Below are positions 6,379 to 14,156 of a stretch of DNA of 14,156 nucleotides, in pieces; position 1 is the first letter of the stretch, and each line of letters opens with the position of its first letter. The stretch is from a bacterium. GTDB taxonomy: Bacteria > Ratteibacteria > UBA8468 > B48-G9 > JAFGKM01. The stretch lies in NCBI GenBank assembly GCA_035371905.1, contig DAORXQ010000047.1:1-14156 (forward strand). Direction: 5' to 3'. The notes beneath the pieces are model-generated. The model saw nothing but the letters and a program-made list of their open reading frames with translations. It had not been told where the DNA came from and did no database searches. The position numbers and the translations under genes were made by a program.

Positions 6379-7392
6379 TTAGATTTTTTTCACTCCTGCT
6401 TTTAAACTGACTTTCAATGAACAATTTTCTTTTAATTTTAACTGGTCATTTCTTTTTATTGCTTCTGCTAAATTTGGTAAACTTGAAAATGGTTCAAGAG
6501 CAATATTATAATTTCTTCCCCACCATGGATAGTTGTAACTCCCTTTTGCAATTCTCCAGAACCATAGATATTTAAAAACTTCTTTAGGAAATTCCATAAA
6601 AAATCCAGTTTTCAAACTTTCATTTATTATTTCATAATAACCCTCTTCCAAATCAGATATGAAAATAACGTCAGAAACATTATCTTCTTCAGAAGGGACT
6701 TTGCTTATGTCAACCTGTTTTCCATCAATTCCTTCAACAAATGGCCAGTTTCCCTCTGTCTGTTTTAAATTTGTATATGATTTTCCGTCACCAGGAACAA
6801 CTTTTACTTTACCACCTTTAATATTTATAATACAATTTTCTGATAAAAATGGTTTGCCAAAAGCAGGATGATGTCCCCAGATAAAATCAACTTCTTCACC
6901 TGCAAGATTAAAAACTTCTTCATATATTTCTATATATGGAATTCCGCTTTTAATCGTAATTATTTTTTCAAGATAAAATGGAGTTCTATATGTATAAACA
7001 GAAAATTTAATAGAAACTCTGTCTTTTGTATCTTCAATTATTTTATAATCCCATGGCAGTAAAGCAACCTCTCCATGAAGCCCTAAAATCGCACCTTTAT
7101 ACTCACAAATTCCGCCTCCATTCGGGAATATCTCCTGCCATCCACCGGGATAGTAATCAATAAAACTACCTAATTTTGTCGGTGCTGTCTGAATTAACTT
7201 TGATTGATGATAAACAGGTATTGGACTTCTCCACATAAAATCAATATCTTTTTCCTTATAAAGAAATTCAACTATATCTGTTCCTTTATCAACAAGAATT
7301 TCAACTCTTATAATTTCATTTTCAAGGTAAATGCATTTATAACCCTTCCATTCAAACTCCATAAATCTACAACCGTTATTCCTGTTCAACAT
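6379..7392 (-). CDS. Aldose 1-epimerase-like protein (galactose mutarotase superfamily)
   Basis: Members of this beta-sandwich superfamily act on sugar hemiacetals, interconverting anomers or binding sugars. I choose ATG 7392 (337 residues) because AAGGG lies seven bases upstream; the same frame runs back to a TTG at 7428, but that would deepen the overlap with the preceding gene. Numbered from 7392, likely catalytic residues of the mutarotase type are visible: H106 in GLHGEV, H174/H175 in WGHHPAFG, and E300 in IALEPFSS. WRSP, PGGWQEIFPNGG and PWWGRNYN resemble the DUF4432-like branch rather than classical GalM, so the substrate is open. It overlaps the NlpC/P60 gene by 17 bases. The likely role is sugar handling alongside the dehydrogenases at the right end. 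Confidence 0.8.
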   Translation of the reverse strand: MLNRNNGCRFMEFEWKGYKCIYLENEIIRVEILVDKGTDIVEFLYKEKDIDFMWRSPIPVYHQSKLIQTAPTKLGSFIDYYPGGWQEIFPNGGGICEYKGAILGLHGEVALLPWDYKIIEDTKDRVSIKFSVYTYRTPFYLEKIITIKSGIPYIEIYEEVFNLAGEEVDFIWGHHPAFGKPFLSENCIINIKGGKVKVVPGDGKSYTNLKQTEGNWPFVEGIDGKQVDISKVPSEEDNVSDVIFISDLEEGYYEIINESLKTGFFMEFPKEVFKYLWFWRIAKGSYNYPWWGRNYNIALEPFSSLPNLAEAIKRNDQLKLKENCSLKVSLKAGVKKI

Positions 7393-8455
7393 TTTCAAGC
7401 CCTTTTGCAAAATATGTTTCCTCATCAATCAAATATCTTCTGAATCCTGCAAATCTTTCTTTAAAATATCTTTCACTTAACGAACTTATAACAACTCTTC
7501 TCAATGTATAACTTGCATGAACAAAAAGGTCATTTCCAAGATATATTCCAACATGTCCAATTCCACTTCCTCTTTTAAAGAAAACCAAATCTCCAGGTAG
7601 TGCTTCCTCTTTCTCTATTTCAATTCCATTTTTGTATTGTAGAGAAGAATTCTGTGGCAATAATATTCCTATCGTCTTATACACAAGTCGGGTCAATGCA
7701 GAACAATCCAAACCACTTTTACTTTCACCACCATATTTGTATTTAACTCCAAGATAATTAAATGCTTCCTCTATCAATTTTGTTCTGACATTGCTTTGTT
7801 TATCTAAAATTGTATCTTTTTTTGTTTCTTCATCAAGTAAATTTCTTGGTGGAATAACAATAATCTGACCTACTTTTAAATCTTCTTTTTTAATAAGATT
7901 TGCCTGTAGAAGTTTTTCAGGTTCAATACCAAATTTCTCACTTATTGATTCTAAAGTATCTTCTTCACAGATTTTATAGTATGTTTTTTTTGAAACATCC
8001 ACTATTGGCTGTATTTCATCTGGATTAATATCTTTTTTCACTGTCTCTATTTTCTTTACTCCTACCACAAGTTTCTGCCCTGGTTTAATTGAAGAACTTT
8101 TTAAATTATTCAATTTTTTTAATTGTGTAATTGTAAGACCACATTTTTGGGATATTTTATATAAAGAATCGCCTTTTTTAACAGTATAATATTCTTTAAC
8201 TAAATTCCCACTTTTTTCTTTGGTAATTTTTTCTTCTTTTTCTTTTTTATCAACAACTAATCTCTGTCCGGGTAAAATATTTGATGTTTTTAAATTATTC
8301 ATTTTTTTCAGTTCGTCAACTGTTTTTCCATATTTCTTAGCAATTACAGAAAGATTTTCTCCTTTTTTTACAGTATGATAAACAGTATATGTAATGCTAT
8401 AAGAGGAAAAAGATAAAAACAAAATGAAAATTATGAAAAATTTCCAGAAATTCAT
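7376..8455 (-). CDS. Secreted peptidoglycan endopeptidase: three LysM domains plus NlpC/P60
   Basis: The 359-residue protein has an N-terminal signal or anchor segment (about residues 4-20). Three LysM peptidoglycan-binding modules follow: about 24-68 (HTVKKGENLSVIAKKYG), 89-131 (YTVKKGDSLYKISQKCG) and 159-203 (YKICEEDTLESISEKFG). The third is more diverged. The NlpC/P60 peptidase domain is C-terminal (about 224-341). Its catalytic residues are visible as C251 in GLDCSAL, H301 in GHVGIYLG and H313 in FVHAS. Such enzymes cut the stem peptide, usually D-Glu to diamino-acid, in the cell wall. ATG 8455 overlaps the cysE stop (ATGA) and a strong AAGGAGGT lies just upstream. An 18-residue tail after the domain shares DNA with the next gene. 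Confidence 0.96.
   Translation of the reverse strand: MNFWKFFIIFILFLSFSSYSITYTVYHTVKKGENLSVIAKKYGKTVDELKKMNNLKTSNILPGQRLVVDKKEKEEKITKEKSGNLVKEYYTVKKGDSLYKISQKCGLTITQLKKLNNLKSSSIKPGQKLVVGVKKIETVKKDINPDEIQPIVDVSKKTYYKICEEDTLESISEKFGIEPEKLLQANLIKKEDLKVGQIIVIPPRNLLDEETKKDTILDKQSNVRTKLIEEAFNYLGVKYKYGGESKSGLDCSALTRLVYKTIGILLPQNSSLQYKNGIEIEKEEALPGDLVFFKRGSGIGHVGIYLGNDLFVHASYTLRRVVISSLSERYFKERFAGFRRYLIDEETYFAKGLENVEQE
7400..7404 (-). promoter_or_regulatory. Ribosome binding site of the aldose-epimerase-like gene
   Basis: AAGGG on the minus strand lies seven bases before ATG 7392, inside the 3' end of the NlpC/P60 gene. It supports the shorter start over the TTG at 7428 and ATG at 7425, neither of which has a comparable site. 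Confidence 0.55.
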
Positions 8456-9165
8456 TTAATACCTCCTTCTAAAAGTTCCATAATTTCTTTTTTCTTTTCT
8501 TCAAAATACTCATCTATTTTTGATTTTAAACCTTCAAGTGTTTCAAGTTCTTTTATTCTTCTTTTCAATTCTTCCTGTTCATCAAGAATTAACTGAAAAA
8601 TTTTTAATATTGGGTCTGGAAGTTTATCGTGGTCAAGGTCTATCTTTTTTTCTCTTTTTTCTACGATTCTTGCAGGCACTCCAACAGCAGTAGTCCCTTC
8701 AGGTATATCCTTTATAACTACACTACCTGCTCCTATTTTTGCTCCATCTCCAACCTTTATTGGACCGAGTAAAATTGCTCCTGCTCCTATAACTACATTA
8801 TTTCCAATTGTTGGATGTCTTTTCTCTTTTTTTAAAGAAGTGCCACCAAGAACAACTCCCTGATATATTAAAACATCATTTCCTATTTCTGATGTTTCAC
8901 CAATAACAACTCCCATTCCATGGTCAATAAAAAACCTTCTACCTATTTTTGCTCCAGGATGTATTTCTATTCCTGTTAAAAATCTGCTTATATGGGAAAT
9001 AATTCTTGCAAATGTTCTTGCCCCTTTTTTCCAGAAAAAATGGGCAATTCTGTGAAGCCATATAGCATGTAATCCTGGATAACTTGTAATTACTTCAAAA
9101 ACATTTCTTGCTGCCGGGTCTCTTTCAAAAACAACTTTAATATCTTCTTTTATTGTCTCAAACAT
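8452..9165 (-). CDS. cysE: Serine O-acetyltransferase
   Basis: CysE transfers acetyl from acetyl-CoA to serine, giving O-acetylserine, the carbon acceptor for cysteine synthesis in the cytoplasm. I start at ATG 9165 (237 residues), since MFETIKEDIKVVFERDPAAR matches the typical N-terminus; an upstream TTG (9195) adds ten non-homologous residues that overlap the E2 gene. The N-terminal helical part with YPGLHAIWLHRIAH precedes the left-handed beta-helix hexapeptide repeats (IDHGMGVVIGE, VGDGAKIGAGSVV). Catalytic H82 and H117 (RHPTIG) are present. About 60 charged residues after the hexapeptide domain probably form a coiled coil, longer than in the shortest homologues. The start overlaps the E2 stop by eight bases. 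No cysK is in the window. Confidence 0.95.
   Translation of the reverse strand: MFETIKEDIKVVFERDPAARNVFEVITSYPGLHAIWLHRIAHFFWKKGARTFARIISHISRFLTGIEIHPGAKIGRRFFIDHGMGVVIGETSEIGNDVLIYQGVVLGGTSLKKEKRHPTIGNNVVIGAGAILLGPIKVGDGAKIGAGSVVIKDIPEGTTAVGVPARIVEKREKKIDLDHDKLPDPILKIFQLILDEQEELKRRIKELETLEGLKSKIDEYFEEKKKEIMELLEGGIK
8461..8468 (-). promoter_or_regulatory. Strong ribosome binding site of the NlpC/P60 gene inside cysE
   Basis: AAGGAGGT on the minus strand lies five bases before ATG 8455 and also encodes the last residues of the serine acetyltransferase (EGGIK). It is the best Shine-Dalgarno match I noticed in the window and suggests efficient translation of the wall hydrolase despite the ATGA overlap. 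Confidence 0.75.
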
Positions 9166-10369
9166 TTTTGAAAAGTAAGATTGATGGATTTTCAATCACT
9201 TCTTTTAATCTTTTATAAAAATTTGCTGCATATGCACCGTCAATAATTCTGTGGTCAAAAGAAAATGAAATATACATATAATTTTTTATAACAGGACTCT
9301 CATTTTCAACAAAAATACCCTTTTCAATTTTCCCAACACCCATAATTGCAACACCAGGTGGATTTATTATTGGATAAAAATTTTCAACCTCATACATACC
9401 AAGATTTGAAATAACAAAGTTTGTCCCTTTTATATCCTCTTCAGTTAATTTCCCTTCTCTTGCTCTTTCAACAAGTTTTTTTCTTTCCTCTGTAATTTCT
9501 TTTATTGTTTTTTTATTCGCATTTTTTATTGAAGCAACAACAAGACCTTCGGGAACACTTATAGCAAGTCCAATATCAATATTTTTATAAACCCTTATTT
9601 CTTCATTCACAACTCCTGCTCCAATAACTGGAAATTCCTCAATGACTCTTGATGTCAAAAAAATCAAAAAATCTGTAATTGTATATTTTTCTCCTTCTTT
9701 TTCTTTGTTTTCTTTTATTTTAAGAATATTATCAACTATTACCTTTCCCTGAAAATAATAATGAGGAATAGTTTGTTTACTTTCCGTAAGTCGTTTTGCA
9801 ATTATCTTTCTTAAAGGGGTCCACTTTATTACTTCATATTCTCCCCTATCTTCTGAAACTATCCTTTCTTTTTCAATTTTCTCTTTTCTTTTTTCAATGT
9901 ATTCAAGTATGTCTTTCTTTTCTATCCTTCCCTCAGGTCCTGTGCCTTTTATTTCACTTATATCAACTCCATATTCCTCTGCCAACCTTCTTGCAACTGG
10001 ACTGATTTTTATTCTTTCTTCTTTTTCTTCAACTTTTTCCTTTTTTATTTCAGAAACAGAGATAACTTCTTTCTTTTCTTCAACCTTTATTTCTTTTTTT
10101 TCTTCCTTAATTTCTATTGGTTCATCAGGTGTATCTGTCATATATGCAATAACAGTTGTAACAGGAATTGGCTGGTCAGAAGGATGAAAAAGAATCTTCC
10201 TTAAATAACCGGAATACGGACTTTCAACTTCAAAATTTGTTTTATCACTCATAACTTCAAAAAGGACTTCTCCTTTTTCAACCTTATCTCCTTCATTCTT
10301 TTTCCAACTGACCAAATATCCTTCTTCCATTGTCTCACCAAGTTTCGGCATAATTATCTCTCTTAACAT
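9158..10369 (-). CDS. E2 subunit (dihydrolipoamide acyltransferase) of a 2-oxoacid/acetoin dehydrogenase complex
   Basis: The E2 core carries the acyl group from E1 to CoA through a lipoyl arm. The 403-residue protein has one N-terminal lipoyl domain (about 2-78) with the lipoylated K43 in SDKTNF. A Glu/Lys-rich linker (about 84-118) follows, then the peripheral-subunit binding domain (about 121-158, ISPVARRLAEEYGVDISEI). The catalytic acyltransferase domain runs from about 180, with H373 and D377 in SFDHRIIDG. Only one lipoyl domain is present, as in acetoin dehydrogenases and many small PDH E2s. GGAG precedes the ATG. It lies 25 bases after E1-beta and overlaps cysE. The substrate cannot be fixed from E2 alone. 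Confidence 0.95.
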   Translation of the reverse strand: MLREIIMPKLGETMEEGYLVSWKKNEGDKVEKGEVLFEVMSDKTNFEVESPYSGYLRKILFHPSDQPIPVTTVIAYMTDTPDEPIEIKEEKKEIKVEEKKEVISVSEIKKEKVEEKEERIKISPVARRLAEEYGVDISEIKGTGPEGRIEKKDILEYIEKRKEKIEKERIVSEDRGEYEVIKWTPLRKIIAKRLTESKQTIPHYYFQGKVIVDNILKIKENKEKEGEKYTITDFLIFLTSRVIEEFPVIGAGVVNEEIRVYKNIDIGLAISVPEGLVVASIKNANKKTIKEITEERKKLVERAREGKLTEEDIKGTNFVISNLGMYEVENFYPIINPPGVAIMGVGKIEKGIFVENESPVIKNYMYISFSFDHRIIDGAYAANFYKRLKEVIENPSILLFKNV

Positions 10370-10394
10370 TACTCAACTCCTTTTTAACTCTATT

Positions 10395-11369
10395 TCATTT
10401 TAACACTTCTTTTACTCCTTTACAAATTCTTTCAACATCAGGGATGGCAAGTTTTTCAAGAACAGGACTTTTTGGCATAGGAACATCAGCACCTGCAACA
10501 CGTATAATTGGGGCATCAAGGTAATCAAAGGCATTTTCAACTATCTGCATACCTATTTCAGCACCTGTTCCACCTGTCTTACAATCCTCCTCAACTATAA
10601 CAACCCTGTTTGTCTTTTTAACTGATTTAACAACTGTTTCAATATCCATAGGTAAAAGTGTCCTTAAATCAATAACCTCAACACTTATTCCTTCTTTTTC
10701 TAAAATACTGGCTGCTTCAAGTGAGAATAAAACCATTCTTGAATAAGTTATAATTGTTACATCAGTACCTTCTTTTTTTACATCGGCAACACCAATTGGA
10801 ATAAGATATTCTTCTTCAGGAACTTCTCCCTTTGTATTATAAAGCATTTTGTGTTCAATAAATACGACTGGATTATCATCTCTTATTGCCGATTTTAATA
10901 AACCTTTTGCATCATAAGGGGTTGAAGGCATAACAACTTTAATTCCAGGTATATGTATCAGCCATGCCTCTAAACTCTGTGAGTGATGTGCTCCAAGAGT
11001 TCTGCCTGCTCCACCTTCTGTTCTTATTACAAGAGGAACTGTACATTTTCCACCAAACATATATCTTATTTTTGCAACCTGATTATTGAGTTGGTCCATA
11101 CAAAGTCCTATAAAATCAATATACATAATTTCAGCAACAGGTCTTAAACCGGTTAAAGCAGCACCAAGAGCAGTTCCAACAATAGCATTTTCTGAAATTG
11201 GTGTATCTATAACTCTTTCATCTCCGTATTTCTGCCAAAGTCCCGCTGTAACACCGTAGGCACCACCATAAATTGCTATATCTTCTCCAAATAGAAAAAC
11301 TCTCGGGTCCCTTGCCATTTCTTCATCAAGACCCTCATTAAGTGCCTGTCTGTATGTTATAGTTCTCAT
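10395..11369 (-). CDS. E1 beta subunit, thiamine-diphosphate-dependent 2-oxoacid/acetoin dehydrogenase
   Basis: With E1-alpha this subunit forms the thiamine-diphosphate enzyme that decarboxylates pyruvate (or another 2-oxoacid) or cleaves acetoin, and acylates the lipoyl arm of E2. The 324-residue protein has the transketolase pyrimidine-binding domain with FGEDIAIYGGAYGV (E29) and ISENAIVG (E60), and AHHSQSLEAW carrying the active-site histidine region (H128/H129). The C-terminal transketolase domain includes VEVIDLRTLLPMD. PYDAKGLLKSAIRDDNPVVF and IEHKMLY resemble acetoin dehydrogenase AcoB as well as some PDH beta chains. GGAG precedes the ATG. It sits 14 bases after E1-alpha. Confidence 0.95.
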   Translation of the reverse strand: MRTITYRQALNEGLDEEMARDPRVFLFGEDIAIYGGAYGVTAGLWQKYGDERVIDTPISENAIVGTALGAALTGLRPVAEIMYIDFIGLCMDQLNNQVAKIRYMFGGKCTVPLVIRTEGGAGRTLGAHHSQSLEAWLIHIPGIKVVMPSTPYDAKGLLKSAIRDDNPVVFIEHKMLYNTKGEVPEEEYLIPIGVADVKKEGTDVTIITYSRMVLFSLEAASILEKEGISVEVIDLRTLLPMDIETVVKSVKKTNRVVIVEEDCKTGGTGAEIGMQIVENAFDYLDAPIIRVAGADVPMPKSPVLEKLAIPDVERICKGVKEVLK

Positions 11370-11383
11370 TTTTTAACTCCTTT

Positions 11384-12343
11384 TTAAACATATAAATCAG
11401 TATAAAGTTCTTCTGGTTCTGGATATGGACTTTTTATTGCAAAATCAACCGCTTCTTCTATTTCTCTTCTTACCTCTTCTTCAATTGCATTTATTTCTTC
11501 TTCAGTTAAAATCTGCTGTTCCTTCATTTTATTTGCAAAAATTAAAATCGGGTCCCTTTCTTTCCAGAATTTTTCTTCCTCTCTGGTTCTGTAAACTCTT
11601 GGGTCACTTCTACTGTGTCCATAATATCTATATGTATTTGCAACTATAAAACTTGGTCCTTTACTTTCTCTCGCATAATTTACCCATTTTGCCACAACTT
11701 CTCTTACAGCAAGAACATCCTGTCCATCCACATTTTCAGCAGGTATATCAAAAGCAATTGCTTTTTTTGTTATATCCTTTACAGCATGAGACCTTTCAAC
11801 AGATACACTCATTGCATATTTATTATTTTCACATATATAAATAACCGGTAATTTCCATAAAGAAGCCATATTTAAACATTCAAAAAATATTCCATTATTT
11901 GTTGCTCCATCTCCAAAAAAGCATAAAACCACTTTATTCTGTTTCTGAAGTTTAATTGAAAGACCTGCCCCTGTCGCTATTCCAAGCCCTCCTCCTACTA
12001 TTCCATTTGCTCCTAAATTTCCTTTTGAAAGGTCAGCAAGATGTAGTGACCCACCTTTTCCTTTACAAACACCTGTTTTTTTACCAAGAATTTCTGCCAT
12101 AAGTGCTTTTAAATCACCATCTTTTGCAATAGCATGACCATGCCCTCTGTGAGTACTTGTAATATAGTCATCCGGATTTATAACTGAAATTGCTCCAACT
12201 GCAACTGCCTCCATTCCTGCATAAAGATGAGAACCACCTTCTGCAATATTTTTGGCAAGAAGTTCCATTATCATATCTTCAAACTGCCTTATTTGCATCA
12301 TCTGTTTTAAAAGTTTTACAGCAAGTTCTTTTGTAATTTCCAT
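11384..12343 (-). CDS. E1 alpha subunit, thiamine-diphosphate-dependent 2-oxoacid/acetoin dehydrogenase
   Basis: The 319-residue protein carries the thiamine-diphosphate motif GDGATNNGIFFE through CENN (residues 144-174), the THRGHGHAIAKD segment (64-75) near the active site, and the phosphorylation-loop-like YGHSRSDP (241-248). Its length fits compact AcoA or Gram-positive-type PdhA better than the longer branched-chain enzymes. A GGAG precedes ATG 12343. The gene follows the zinc dehydrogenase by 13 bases and leads the E1-alpha, E1-beta, E2 order. No E3 (dihydrolipoamide dehydrogenase) follows, so E3 must come from elsewhere. Pyruvate or acetoin is the likely substrate, and I cannot separate them by eye. 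Confidence 0.95.
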   Translation of the reverse strand: MEITKELAVKLLKQMMQIRQFEDMIMELLAKNIAEGGSHLYAGMEAVAVGAISVINPDDYITSTHRGHGHAIAKDGDLKALMAEILGKKTGVCKGKGGSLHLADLSKGNLGANGIVGGGLGIATGAGLSIKLQKQNKVVLCFFGDGATNNGIFFECLNMASLWKLPVIYICENNKYAMSVSVERSHAVKDITKKAIAFDIPAENVDGQDVLAVREVVAKWVNYARESKGPSFIVANTYRYYGHSRSDPRVYRTREEEKFWKERDPILIFANKMKEQQILTEEEINAIEEEVRREIEEAVDFAIKSPYPEPEELYTDLYV

Positions 12344-12356
12344 CTTATTCTCCTTT

Positions 12357-13391
12357 TTAAGGCATTATTAAAACTTTCATTCCCTTTTTATTTTCAACTA
12401 TTTCAAACCCATCTTTTATCTTTTCAAGAGGTAATTTATGAGTTATAAGTTTTTCTATATTTATCCTTCCTGTTGATAAAAGTTCAATTGCAATTTTATT
12501 TTGCAGAGGCGTTGAACCATGCGTACCCACAACAAAAAATTCTCCATAATGGAGTAAATTACTATCAAATTGAATATATGGTGCTTCTTTAGGTAACCCG
12601 CCAAAAAAATTTATTGACCCTCTTTTTGCAACAAGTTTCAAAGAAATTTCCTGTGCCTGCTTACTTCCAACTGCAACAATAACTCTATCTGCCATATGAC
12701 CATCTGTAATCTTTTTAACTTCTTCATAAATATCTGTTTTGTTCATATTTATAAGATAACAACCTGTAAATTCTGCCTCTTTAATTCTTTCCTCAGAAAT
12801 ATCAGCAAGGATTACTTTTCCTGCACCATTAACTTTTGCTAAAAGTGAATGTAAAATTCCAATAGGACCTGCTCCAAGAATTAAAATTATATCACCAACT
12901 TCAATCCTACTTAAAATTTGACCATTTATAACACATGCAAGTGGTTCAGCAAGGCAAGCAAGTTCAAAAGAAAGATTATCAGGTATTTTATTAACGCAAC
13001 CATTCAATACAGCATTTTCTGGAACAAGCATATATTCAGCAAATCCACCATCATAATGATAACCAATTGCTTTCAAGTTTTCACACATTGTTTGCTGTCC
13101 TTTTCTGCAATAATAACATCTTCCACATGGTATCGCAGGAGCAACTGCAACTCTATCTCCCTCCTTATATTCTTTAACATTCTTCCCAACCTTCTCAACT
13201 ATTCCACTTACTTCATGACCTGTTATTCTTGGAAAGACAATATGCTTATGTCCATGATGGAAAACTTTAATATCAGTTCCACATATAGCACATGCTTTTA
13301 CTTTAATCAGAATTTCATTTTCTGATGGGTCGGGTATTTTTACATCTTCAATTTCAAGTTTTTCAATGTCTTTTAAAATTGCACCTTTCAT
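12357..13391 (-). CDS. Zinc-dependent medium-chain alcohol/polyol dehydrogenase
   Basis: The 344-residue MDR dehydrogenase has catalytic-zinc ligands C37, H59 and E60 with E149 (AICGTD, TGHEVSG, AEPLA) and a structural-zinc lobe C89, C92, C95, C103 (CGRCYYC and MCEN). The Rossmann motif LGAGPIG (172-178) precedes D197 at the end of the second strand (VILADIS), which favours NAD over NADP. It resembles sorbitol, threonine or butanediol dehydrogenases; the exact substrate is not readable. ATG 13391 overlaps the TGA of the upstream polyol dehydrogenase gene (ATGA). AAAAGGT lies nearby as a ribosome binding site. Beside E1/E2 it could supply the oxidised substrate, for instance acetoin from butanediol, or belong to a sugar-alcohol pathway. 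Confidence 0.93.
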   Translation of the reverse strand: MKGAILKDIEKLEIEDVKIPDPSENEILIKVKACAICGTDIKVFHHGHKHIVFPRITGHEVSGIVEKVGKNVKEYKEGDRVAVAPAIPCGRCYYCRKGQQTMCENLKAIGYHYDGGFAEYMLVPENAVLNGCVNKIPDNLSFELACLAEPLACVINGQILSRIEVGDIILILGAGPIGILHSLLAKVNGAGKVILADISEERIKEAEFTGCYLINMNKTDIYEEVKKITDGHMADRVIVAVGSKQAQEISLKLVAKRGSINFFGGLPKEAPYIQFDSNLLHYGEFFVVGTHGSTPLQNKIAIELLSTGRINIEKLITHKLPLEKIKDGFEIVENKKGMKVLIMP

Positions 13392-14156
13392 TTCTTTACC
13401 TTTTTGTAAATTTCCTTAACTCTTTTTTTTATCTTTTCATTATAAATACCACATATTTCTTCCAAAACAAAATCAATTCCTCTCTTCTTCTTAATTTCCT
13501 GCAATTCTATACTTTCTCTATCAAGTGAATAATTATAGCATAAAGCAGTTGCAAGGACAAAACATACATTTTCTGGAAAAATATTATATTCAAGACATAA
13601 ATTAATTGCACCAACAATTCTTTCATTTTTACTGATTTTCCTCAAAGGTTCTCTTCCAACTCTGTAAATAGTATCTCCAAGAAGTTTATTATCAAATCTC
13701 ATATTAAGGTCAGAAAAATAATTTTCAAGTTCTTCTTTGCCAAAATTATATTTTTTTATAAGTGCCTCCTTAATTTCCTTTTGGACATTTAAAAGTAGAT
13801 TTAAAATTTCCTTATCCTCTACACATTGCCAAATATAAGTATAACCTTTTAGGTAACCATAATAGGCAAGAGATACATGAGAAAGGTTATGGCCAAAAAG
13901 TTTTAGTTCTTCATATTGATGTAAATTAGAAACAGGTAAAAAACCAACTATTTCAGGAATTTTTCCTTTAAATCCATTTTTATCAACAGGGAGAATTTTA
14001 TATGGTTCAACCTTAACAAGCAATGGATTTTCTTTTTTTTCTTCTTCTGTTAATGGAGAAGTCATTCTACTTATAACTGTTTCAACAAATCCAACATTCT
14101 TATTTAAAAAATCAATCTCTTTTTTTTCAAGAAGCCCTTTATTTAAAATTTCTCTT
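13388..14156 (-). CDS. Polyol-specific long-chain dehydrogenase (mannitol-1-phosphate 5-dehydrogenase/fructuronate reductase type), N-terminus outside window
   Basis: About 255 codons are visible; the frame is open through the window edge, so the apparent ATG at 14065 is internal. Just upstream of it the frame reads NVGFVETVISRM, a typical interdomain region of MtlD-like enzymes. The C-terminal domain has IPEIVGFLPVSNLHQYEELK and the family catalytic signature K-x4-N-x2-H: Lys at 13901-13903, Asn at 13886-13888 and His at 13877-13879 (ELKLFGHNLSH). These enzymes oxidise polyol phosphates or sugar acids with NAD(P). The N-terminal Rossmann domain lies upstream of the window. The stop overlaps the start of the zinc dehydrogenase by ATGA, so the two are co-translated and probably act in one polyol or sugar pathway. 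The substrate is undetermined. Confidence 0.88.
   Translation of the reverse strand, partial: REILNKGLLEKKEIDFLNKNVGFVETVISRMTSPLTEEEKKENPLLVKVEPYKILPVDKNGFKGKIPEIVGFLPVSNLHQYEELKLFGHNLSHVSLAYYGYLKGYTYIWQCVEDKEILNLLLNVQKEIKEALIKKYNFGKEELENYFSDLNMRFDNKLLGDTIYRVGREPLRKISKNERIVGAINLCLEYNIFPENVCFVLATALCYNYSLDRESIELQEIKKKRGIDFVLEEICGIYNEKIKKRVKEIYKKVKK

Noticed and set aside
9166..9195. Longer cysE starting at TTG 9195
   Set aside because: The ten added residues are not part of the family, overlap the E2 end and lack a good ribosome binding site; the ATG at 9165 gives the classical N-terminus.
9796..10187. Plus-strand frames opposite the E2 linker
   Set aside because: They are Phe/Leu/Ser-rich shadows of the Glu/Lys-rich E2 linker, with no independent support.
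13388..14065. A complete 225-residue gene starting at ATG 14065
   Set aside because: The frame stays open to the window edge with MtlD-like interdomain sequence upstream, so this is the C-terminal part of a longer gene.
1..14156. CRISPR arrays, tRNA or rRNA genes, insertion sequences, riboswitches
   Set aside because: None seen by eye: no regularly spaced repeats, no transposase frame, and no non-coding gap large enough for a riboswitch or structural RNA.

Overview
The window comes from an AT-rich bacterial chromosome with very tight gene packing, strong AAAAAGGAG-type ribosome binding sites, and many 1 to 50 base overlaps or abutments. No gene identifies the lineage. The mix of a 2-oxoacid dehydrogenase, polyol-type dehydrogenases, GatB, a LysM/NlpC wall hydrolase, a divergent polysaccharide deacetylase and a degraded Rhs locus would suit an uncultivated, probably fermentative or anaerobic bacterium. 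That placement is inference only.

Left part (1-1858, plus strand) is an eroded Rhs/YD-repeat locus. It begins inside the RHS-associated core of a large surface or secreted protein, followed by its variable C-terminal tip. The tip is cut by one in-frame TAA (398-400), but recognisable tip sequence runs on in the same frame to 574. Four bases later starts a two-helix membrane protein in the position of an immunity gene; it appears to be frameshifted at a T7 run (976-982), with the lost C-terminus legible in the -1 frame to 1125. Two further YD-repeat scraps follow (1162-1281 and 1781-1858). Between them sits an intact DUF4258/DUF2283 gene pair with a toxin-antitoxin-like layout.

Right part (1869-14156, minus strand) is a run of twelve co-directional genes, read right to left: a truncated polyol dehydrogenase of the mannitol-1-phosphate/fructuronate type; a zinc alcohol (polyol) dehydrogenase; E1-alpha, E1-beta and E2 of a 2-oxoacid or acetoin dehydrogenase complex; serine O-acetyltransferase (cysE); a secreted three-LysM NlpC/P60 endopeptidase; an aldose-epimerase-like protein; gatB; an S41 carboxyl-terminal processing protease; a membrane-anchored divergent polysaccharide deacetylase; and tsaD. 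Gaps are never more than about 40 bases, so the whole run could be one transcript or a few. No internal promoter or terminator is evident.

Functionally the run falls into a carbon-oxidation block (polyol/alcohol oxidation feeding acyl-CoA formation; the E3 subunit and lipoate enzymes are not in the window), a cell-envelope block (LysM endopeptidase, processing protease, deacetylase) and translation-quality genes (GatB, TsaD). I see no tRNA, rRNA, CRISPR array, insertion sequence or stretch of more than 300 bases without a gene. The most interesting part is the broken Rhs tip with its neighbouring gene and the interleaved fragments.
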